A DNA stretch of 64,000 nucleotides from Carnegiea gigantea (lineage: Eukaryota; Streptophyta; Magnoliopsida; Caryophyllales; Cactaceae): positions 186,001 to 250,000 of the forward strand of contig JAKOGI010000333.1 of the NCBI GenBank assembly GCA_029747015.1. The letters run 5' to 3'. Shown piece after piece: positions 55,844 through 64,000 of the stretch. Below the pieces are notes generated by a model that made no database searches, was not told the origin of the DNA, and worked only from the letters and a program-made list of their open reading frames with translations. The translations under genes were made by a program, and so were the position numbers. Every line of letters begins with the position of its first letter. The stretch's first letter is position 1.

Positions 55844-58800
55844 TGTAACACCCCAAATTAACCATGTTTCACTATTTATATTCTTCTTAAAAAAAATCCC
55901 CTGAATAAAAATCTAGACAACCCAATGATAGGGGCATTACCGCCGTCCAAAAGGACAAGGCTTGAAATATGAGTGCTGTAAATAACATAGCTAAGCATAA
56001 CCTCAAACATATACACTCACATCAAGTGCTAACAAATGAAGGGTTTATAAACCATAGTAAGATAATTCGCCATGCAGTCTACATCTTCATCCACAGAAGA
56101 ATTCAAAATACAACTTTAAGGTATGCATATACGGTATTACTTCTGATCCATCTGGATTTTCCTTCTTCACTTATTCCCTTCAGTTGTTTCACTGGTATGA
56201 GGGCAATACTCTGAGCATTTGCCTAAAATAAAACATGAAAAACATTTTGAACTGTGAGCTAAAGCTCAATACATGCATTCCTGAATTGTTAAATGATCAT
56301 TGAACACTGGTTGGGCCCACTTTGCAATTCATTTTAAGTTAAAAACAGTGAATGAGATAAATGTAAAATTGCATTGCTAATTATTATTTGATAGTGAACC
56401 CCTTGATACTGTTACGATCTATGAATAGATGTACACCTGTCAAGTCGACCGGGGGACCTGGCCTGAAGCCGCGCGGGTAATTGAAGGGCAATGCCCTGTA
56501 ACTGATAACTGACGGGGTCACTAAGTAACTGATAAATCACTGTGTAAATTGATTCATTGATGTACTTACCAAAATATAATAACGTTGATAAATATACTCT
56601 GATTTCTAAAGATACAGGCAATGCACGCACCTTGAGTCTTTAAAAATGTCATCTGACTTGATACAAGTCAGCTGTTTTATAATTGTCATCTAACTTGATA
56701 AATGTATTTTGACTTGATAATACTCATGTAAAATGGGGAACGATGACTAGGCCTCAACTCTATTTCATAAATGTTATTGTAAGTGTGTGTAGTCAGTAAA
56801 TGATCTTCACTCGCATAATTGAGTAGGTAAAGTATGTGTAACTAAAATTAAGCAATGAAATGGGATACATAACTTGTGCACTTCAATACAATAAACTGAT
56901 TTTAACCAAATATAAGACAAGTTAAACCAAAATGAACTAATTGAAATCAGTTAGGGTTATTGAACTTGAAATACAGTAAATTGAAGCAAAATAGGCCAAA
57001 TGGAAAAGATTGAGGTGATAATGAAAGGATTTTAATTGATATAAATAAAATATGAATTTCTGATATTTCTGAAATGGATAATAAAAGGTTCCATGCCATG
57101 AGGGGTGTTGTGAGGTTCATAAAAGCTCATATAACACCCTAACTTGGTCCAAAGGACACTAATTTTGAGTTATTACTCTGCTCACTTCCCAAATTTCAGT
57201 TTCATACTCACTTAACTCGGTTTTTAAACCCAAGTAAGTTTCTGTACATAATCAAACTTGTTGAACTCACTACAGTTTGAAATTCCCTTGCAATACCCAT
57301 AATTATATAGAAACTTCTGAAAATATTTTCGAATGTCACAAAGTTCTATATTCACTCATGTTACCGTTTGATGGTCTGCATTAGAAAATCCACATCTTTC
57401 AGTCCTAACCTCCAAATAAGATGAAAAACCCCAATATGCAAAGCTCATAATGTCCACTAAAACTTTCATTCATGGAACAAAGCATGATTCACATAGTAAG
57501 GTCCCTAAAATCAGGGTAGAACACAAACGTGTACAGTTTCAGTTCAATCTGTGTAGTCGTAGCAAAATGACTATAACTTTTTCCACAGAACTCGAATTAA
57601 GGCAATTCAAAAGGAATTTGAAAGATAACTCATTGATCTATATACACACAAAAAATCACAATTTTTCAGTGACCCAATCAATACCAGTTTTCCCGTAAAA
57701 TTACCATTCCAGTTCAGTTCCCAGCTTCAATGTATTCTGCATAATCTTGAGTAAATTGGTCATAACTTTGTCCGCACAACTCTAAATTGAGTAACTACAA
57801 ATCATATTGAAATCTAACTCATTGAAGTATCTTCACACCAAAAATCATGAATTTTGGATGTTCCAAACAGTCCCAGTTTAATCCTGAAGTCACCCTTGTT
57901 TTGGGTCTGTTTGTTGCATAACAGCACTTACTTGTAAGCTTTTCTTGACATAACCACCCATTAAAACCACTCTTTAACTTATATAAATCAGCATAAACAT
58001 TTTGATATTCATTACCAATGCCAAAGATCACAAAATCTCATTTAAAACAATCAAAATCCAACACTTAAACATGAAGCTTGCATGATTAAGAGAAAACCCT
58101 AACCCTAGCATCATCCAACTTCAACTCCACCATGATCCATCACCAAGATGATTCTTAATTCAATAAAAACAACATGATCCATCATCAAAATAACCAAAAC
58201 AAGAAGCAAGAACCAAAAATTCAAAGAACAAGATTGAAGTCACTTACTTTGAGCTTGAAATAAGTGGAGATGGAAATGATATTTGGTGGTTTTGAGAATG
58301 GAAAATGGTAGCCAATGGAGGGAGGTTGTTTGGGGATTGAAATCCTTGCCGGAGAGTGGCCGGAAAGTGGCCGGAAAACACCACAAAGCTGGTGGGGGAG
58401 GGGCTGGCCATGTGGTGAGAAGCAAGAGAGAGAAATGAGCTTTGATGTTTTTGATATGTTTTACTTGGATGAAAATGAGCCAAATTTGCTTGGCTATGCT
58501 TTTATCTAGCAAGAGGAACCTTAAGCCAATGAAAATTAAACACATGCAATGGTGCTTAGCCAAGTAAATGGAGTAATGACTTGTCGGTCGGAATTGGGCC
58601 TAAATGAGCTCGGGTTGGGGAAAGAACTGAAACCGAGCGCGTTGGAAATTTTTTATTTATTATTTATTTTTTTTGGGAAGCTCGGGATTAAAATGTAATG
58701 TCATGAAAAATAATTTAATCTTTTAAATCATAAATATCGAGGCCTACTATCAATTTTTCTCGAAATTATCCGGTAAATGAAACTCGAATTGCAAAGTGGG

Positions 58801-58912
58801 GCCCGAAATGAATTTTTCCAATTGGGATGATTCAATGAGATAAATAAATGTGAAAAATGAATAACATGGCTTAATTAAATAAATAAATATGATTTAGGGC
58901 CGGGCTATTACA
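55844..58912 (-). repeat. 3' LTR of element IV
   Basis: Plus strand TGTAACACCCCAAATTAACC ... GGGCTATTACA; the low end matches the sequence at 63950-64000, its 5' partner (AACGCCCCAAATTAACC). Length 3069 bp, about 500 bp longer than LTR III. Confidence 0.85.
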
Positions 58913-58927
58913 GCCTTCCCCCCTTAA
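58913..58927 (-). promoter_or_regulatory. Polypurine tract, element IV
   Basis: Minus strand AAGGGGGGAAGGC precedes the LTR start TGTAATAGCC; it is followed upstream by AGGACGAAACTC, the usual chromovirus context. Confidence 0.8.
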
Positions 58928-61060
58928 AGAGTTTCGTCCTCGAAACTTATGAACTTTACCAACAGATGCAAGGTTATCCCAAATAAATATGGGCACGTGA
59001 CTTTAACTTCATCCTCAGTTTTTCAAGTAGTTTATGGGGAAGTATGATTTGCCCAAAGCAATTTGATTTAAAGTATCTGCTTGATACTTAACTTCTTAAT
59101 CTTGTGATCTAATATCTGAATTGGATGCTCTTGAAACACAAGACCCTCAATGACTGCAATAGATTTGATTATGAAGCATGGTCAGGATCTGAAATGTACT
59201 GCTTGAGTGGTAAGGTAAGGAAGACAGAACATGTTATGCACATGTTTGAGTTATATATGCAGATCTGGTAGATAAGTTGTGAAATTCGACCTTTCAATGA
59301 ACTGATATGGTCCAAAAGATCTTGGCTGCAATTTAGATCGCAGTGCAACCTCCTTACATCCTTAGTTGGTGAGACTTTTTGAAAAGTTTATCATATACTA
59401 GAAATTCCAGGAATCTCCGTCTTTTATCAACATAGCTTTTCTGTCAGTTCCAATGGTATGCTTTCAAGAGTCTTCTGAGATATACTGCCTTATTGAATGC
59501 TGAAGAAGACCTTCATGACTCAAAAGATGATTTTGTTGCCAATGTTGGCCGCCAGTTATCCTGATGTTTCATGTAAGATTCTCTACTCGTGCTATCACAA
59601 CGTTGACGAAAGTTTCATACTTTCTTCAAATGCAAATATTGGTCGTAGGTCATGAAGTACTACAGGCTCCAACTCAGAAGAGTTGGATCCGTTGATATTT
59701 TTAGATGCTTTTCCATCCGTTTCAAGATGATAAGAACTGCAAAAGTCAATCTAGTTCTAAAAGCTCTTTGAAGTGTTTATCAAAATAGGCTTCAAACCTC
59801 TGATCTCTATCAGGCACTATATCTGAAGGAATTCCATGACAAAGTCCATTGAAATTGAATCCCTTTCTTAAGGTTTTGCTTTATTTTTTGGAGCTCAGGA
59901 TCATCATCCTGATTCACTCTAAGGTAAGTGTTGGCATTTGAACATTCGCCTTTCTGTGCGACACTAATTATATGTCCAAGTCTTCAAATTCTCTTAAGAG
60001 ATCCAGTTGAGTAGTTACTACAATGTTCAAGGTATGTTGTGCCTTCCTATTCAGGGCACCTGCCACAATATTTCTCTTTCTTGATTGACATTGGATCTGC
60101 CACAACTGATGTTTCATGTAGACTGAGCCTCTTTTAAGAGAAGATGTACTTCAACCTTTGATGATCAGTATTGATTTTACATTATACTCTATATAAGTAA
60201 TGTCTCCAAATTTTCACTGCAAAAACTGTAGTTGCTAACTCCATATCATGGTTAGGTAATCATTCTCATGAGGCTTGAGTTGTTGGGAGGCATAAGCCAC
60301 CAGTTTAATCTTCTTGCTAACTTTATAACTTTCTTCAATAAATTGGTCAGGGAGGATAATATTTATCAAATCCTTCCTAAACTCGATAATTTCTGACTAA
60401 CTCAGACGGTTTCTAATCTCAGTACATTGATGGGTCTGGAGCACTTGGTAACTGCTTTCACCCTTTTGCAAGTCAACCTTAAGCTCTTGCTTTGAGACTA
60501 GATGTTCTAAAAATACCATTGCTTCTAACAGTACTCATGCTTCTTGTATTTGCTATGCAATTGATGCTCCCTTAAGGTCTATAACAATGTCCTCAAATGA
60601 ACAGTATGTTCATCTTTGTCCTTGGAGTATTTTAAGACATCTTTTATTTACACCACCACAACTTGCTAGATATGGTTTGAAACTCTATTCATAAGATTCG
60701 TAAAGGCCACGGGGCCATTGATTAGGCCAAAAGGCATCACAGCGAATTCATCATGACCCATGCATGGTCTGTAGTGTGGTTTTGGTAATGTATTCAGATA
60801 TAATGCTAAGTTGATGGTACCTTGACCTCAAATCAATGTTAGATCAGACTCCTGCTCCCTGCAGTTGATCAAATAAGTCATCTACTTGGGGTAATGGGTA
60901 TGTGGTTTTGATGGTGATCTTGTTTAGGTCTTTGAAATCAATACATAACCTCAAGGTTCCATTCTTGTTCTTTACAATCAACACTAAGGCACCCCCATGG
61001 TGATACACTTGGCCTAATAAAGCCCATCTATAACAGCTCATCTAGCTGAATCTATAATTT
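58928..61060 (-). pseudogene. RT, RNase H and integrase of element IV, heavily decayed
   Basis: RT begins around 61060-60844 with an open 65-codon stretch ([33 protein letters not shown]). It continues in pieces to about 60330 ([28 protein letters not shown]); the YxDD box reads IKDV and is dead. RNase H pieces lie at 60330-60050 (LVAYASQQLKPHE, IWRHYLYRV, INTDHQRLKYIF) and end in NIVAGALNRKAQHT. Integrase remains at about 59870-59770 as HGIPSDIVPDRDQRF, which contains the second catalytic Asp context (family form SDRDxRF). The rest down to the polypurine tract should be the integrase C-terminus but is unreadable. Many stops and frameshifts. Confidence 0.72.
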
Positions 61061-63380
61061 CTTAAGCTCAGTTGGGGCCATACGATATGAGATTTTTGAG
61101 ATAGATTAGGCACCAGGGATGAGTTCAATCTCATAATCAATTTCTCTTGGCGGAGCAGTCTCAGTAACTTTTCCAGAAAACTTCTCTGAACTCACAAACT
61201 ATACGGATGTCTTCTGCTCTTTCTTCCTTAGGTTGAATGTTAATAGCATAACGCCAATGCACAATATATCCTTGGCATAAGAGCTCACTTGGTTTTATAA
61301 CAGAATTTAAAGGATAAGGTTTTCCTCTCTTTGACCATAAAACATATTTCTCTCCCTTGCTCATCTCTTGAAATAACCTTAGGGTCATTATAACCTATCT
61401 TGAACCCATAAGTACACAACTAGATCATTTCCAAAATGACATCGAAGTCTGACGAGTCAAATTGAATTAGAACTTCAGGGGAAACTATCCCACCAATAAT
61501 TGAAATAAATTATGAAAGATAGAACACTCAACTCTAGAGTCATTGGATAACTTAAGTCCATAATTGATTTTTCCCTTCTTATTCTCAAGGTTCACTTGCA
61601 TGTCAAATCATGTGAATATAAACAAATGAGTGGCAACCGAATCAATCAATACACAAAATGGCTTTAAAATTAAAAGAGAGCTTCACTAACTACTGCACCA
61701 GAGGTGACAGCTTCCTTCTTACTCAACACATAAGCCTTTCTTACTGCTGTGGGCCTTGAAAATGAGAGCCCTTATCTACAGCCCTCAGTTTTCAAGAACA
61801 GGCAGCGATAAGGTACTCTGGGCTACCGCACCATGTGTATTTGTCAATTCCCACTTAGCAATTTGGAGTGTTGTGGTTAGTTCTTTTAGAAATCGACTCA
61901 AAGTGAAGTCAGGCCCTAAGAGCCTATTCTTAACAATACTCCACTAAATATCGGTTTCACCAGTTAGATAAAATGTTGCAATGTTCACCTTTTTATCCTT
62001 TGGAATTTCTATTACAGTGATAACTTTCTCCATTCCTCGAATCTATTTTTCAGGTTCCACTGGGTCATACTTTGCACTCTAGAGTTCTTTAGTCTGAATC
62101 AGCTAAAAGCATTTTTCTAAGAGGCAGTAACCCATCAAAATTTCTTACTGATGCAGTCCAAATACATGACAAAGATTTTAATTGTCCAACTTAAGCTTTA
62201 TGCAAGTGATCTTCAATAGGAAACTGAGGTTGAATCAGCCAAAAAGGGTAGAGGCATTGCATTTCCCCTTAGCAATAGATTCCACAAGTTTGATAATAAC
62301 CAATCTTTATACAGAATGTAGTTCAGATCCACCTTCTGTTCAGGCGTGCTGCAAAATTATCATTTATCGACATGGGTGCAACCCAATCATAAACCAGCTA
62401 CTAGCAGTGATTGGGCTTGAAAAAGGTGACCAGAACTGATGAAGATGTAACATGAGAGTGAATGATAATGCAACTGGATGGGGAGATGCCATAAGGACAA
62501 AAAGATGAAGCCCTTGGTCAAAGTAAGTAGCATCCAACAGTTGATAATCCAACACAGACAATGGTAGTGTGTATATTACCAGAAGGCGCAGTGAAATATT
62601 ATCAAGAGCAATGTCTACTTCACAAATGGAGGTGGAATCAATGGACTGCTTGCAACAGTTTGGGTAATTTAAGCAAGTCTTAAATTGCAATATATTGAAG
62701 CAAAAATGTCTCTCTAAAATCCGACAATTCAGGGGATACTACATCATGAACGCCCATATGGCTCACTTAGATGAAATTCTTGAGTTACAGAAGCAAACAT
62801 CTGCAATCAATGAAGCATATTGAAGTAATTGCCACTTGGATCCAAGAAACACATAAAATGACACCCATATGATGAGGAAGCATAAGCTCAAAGTTGTAGG
62901 TATCCACTGACTTGAATAGTCTATACCATCAGACTTCTAGGCTGAATTTTCTTGGCCACTGGTCGCCAAATGTGCTACAACATGGGTCATTAGAAAGCTT
63001 ACTTTCTGAACTTTGATATAGAATAACAAAAACATCTCTATTTTATGGAATGTATAGGCTGCAAGTGGACTAAACTCAGACCTTGTGCATTAGGATTCTA
63101 CTAACTTTGTAGACTTTGACTTGTCTAATAGTTTTGAATGACCAAATGACCTCTAATCCACTTGGAACTTGTTTCATATGAAGGATATCTCCTTAAACTT
63201 AAAGTCAGGGTGGAAAATCCTTGCGTAAATCAAGGTAATCATGGACAAAAGTTACTTCAAGATCGGTCCTTATGCACTGATCAAAACTGTCAAGTTGATT
63301 GAACTTATGTAATCTGCCCATACTTGATTTTTCCTATGCATTTAACCTCAAAATGAGCCAATGGCCCTTCATAGGACACA
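61061..63380 (-). pseudogene. Gag-protease region of element IV, heavily decayed
   Basis: An open 75-codon stretch (61388-61161) matches the protease-RT linker of element III (CQGYIVHWRYAINIQ, IRIVCEFREVF). Near 61650-61630 the protease active site can be read as LIDSVATHLF, where the family has DSGATH, so its Gly is lost as in element III but by a different change. At about 61850 the knuckle WCGSPEYLIAACS appears. Further up, to 63380, Gag should follow, but I find only fragments. The identity is supported mainly by the order matching element III. Confidence 0.55.
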
Positions 63381-63836
63381 TTTGTGACAACCCCCAACCC
63401 TAGAGCTATGAGTGTTAATGATTCTGAAATTTCTGGGGCAAAACAGATAGAGTTTCGCCTGCAAACTGGCCAATTCCTAGGCTTAAAGCCTTACATCACA
63501 TCATCTGCATTGAATAGAAGTATAAAACGATACCAAATCAAGCTCAACGGCTACATGCCAGAGATTACAACTCTACGGGCTACACGCCTGGAGTACAAGG
63601 GTTTACATCCCATAAATAAACAATTTCAGCTAGAAGGATGGCATACCCTTCAGATGGGTGGCTTATATGATCATACATACCTAAATGCATTAGAGCACCT
63701 TCAACTTGTTATTCAAATCTCCATCAAATCTGCTGCTTGAGATCAAACTACATATACTTTATACGGATCCATCCGACAAAGAAGAATATACGAGTAGAAT
63801 ATGTGTGAGATAAGTGGGCATTACTATTGTCACAAA
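63379..63836. repeat. 458-bp segment with perfect 10-bp inverted ends
   Basis: TTTGTGACAA at the left and TTGTCACAAA at the right are exact inverted copies. The segment lies in the 5' leader of element IV. The TG...CA ends (TGTGACAACCCCC ... TTGTCACA) could also be those of a solo LTR. No target duplication is evident. A 118-codon plus-strand ORF (63384-63740) fills most of it but shows no motif and is probably chance. Confidence 0.45.
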
Positions 63837-63930
63837 TCTCCAATGATATCATAATAATCTTCATTCTTCATTAACCAACTTTCTCAGTATCTTAACTCCA
63901 TAATCCATATCCCATAAAGAAAATGTCAAC

Positions 63931-63947
63931 TTGGCTCTGATACCAAA
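63931..63947 (-). promoter_or_regulatory. Primer-binding site, element IV
   Basis: Plus strand TTGGCTCTGATACCAAA, i.e. TTTGGTATCAGAGCCAA on the element strand: an initiator-Met primer site, 3 bases from the LTR. Confidence 0.85.
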
Positions 63948-63949
63948 TC

Positions 63950-64000
63950 TTTAACGCCCCAAATTAACCATGTTTCACTGTTTATATTCTTCTTAAAAAA
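63950..64000 (-). repeat. 5' LTR of element IV, first 51 bases
   Basis: Starts TTTAACGCCCCAAATTAACC and matches 55844-55894 closely (ACCATGTTTCACT(G/A)TTTATATTC). The terminal TG has become TT. The rest is outside the window. Confidence 0.85.

Larger units (their letters stand above)
55844..64000 (-). mobile_element. Element IV: chromovirus-like gypsy element, minus strand, partial
   Basis: Read from high to low: 5' LTR (from 63950, truncated by the window), initiator-Met primer site, decayed gag-protease-RT-RNase H-integrase, polypurine tract, 3' LTR (58912-55844). It belongs to the same LTR family as element III, in opposite orientation, and interrupts it. The 5 bases before it are TCATC; the matching copy is outside the window. 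Coding decay is heavier than in element III. Confidence 0.87.

Noticed and set aside
63384..63740. 118-codon plus-strand ORF as a gene
   Set aside because: No recognisable motif, lies within a repeat-like segment in the leader of element IV; kept only as part of that segment.

Overview
The window looks like a transposon-dense, gene-poor stretch of a flowering-plant (probably eudicot) nuclear genome. It is AT-rich, full of nested LTR retrotransposons, and carries plant-type hAT and Tourist-like elements, a tRNA-derived SINE and an L1-type LINE relic. I see one convincing host gene: an intronless glutaredoxin-domain, cysteine-rich protein on the minus strand at 39603-40481. I see no tRNA or rRNA gene and no CRISPR array.

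Left part (1-33.8 kb): five minus-strand, Athila-like (Ty3/gypsy) units. All have a primer-binding site matching the 3' end of plant tRNA-Asp. Element I (1-3800) is cut by the window edge. Element II (5739-11327) is complete, with a perfect 5-bp target duplication, and carries only a broken gag. At 14827-33809 three gag-protease units share four LTRs in one head-to-tail array (LTR-unit-LTR-unit-LTR-unit-LTR). None of the complete units has reverse transcriptase, RNase H or integrase, so they are non-autonomous. Elements I and II share a shortened Gag, and element II and the array share a conserved block beside the polypurine tract. Between them lie a probable solo LTR, a Ty1/copia relic and minisatellite-rich unassigned DNA.

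Middle part (33.8-49 kb): foldback and other MITEs, a second copia relic (RT), the glutaredoxin-like gene, a SINE with target duplications, two non-autonomous hAT elements with 8-bp target duplications, and a LINE relic interrupted by a Tourist-like MITE.

Right part (49-64 kb): two chromovirus-like (Del/Tekay-type) gypsy elements of the same LTR family in opposite orientations. Element III (plus) has a 2.56-kb LTR, an initiator-Met primer site, an extra acidic ORF before gag, then gag-pro-RT-RNase H. It is cut inside RNase H by element IV (minus), which runs out of the window. Both are inactivated by stops and active-site substitutions.

Nothing suggests an active autonomous element. The most unusual structures are the shared-LTR array of pol-less gag-pro units, the acidic EYESF-repeat tail of their proteins, and the conserved non-coding block beside the polypurine tract.
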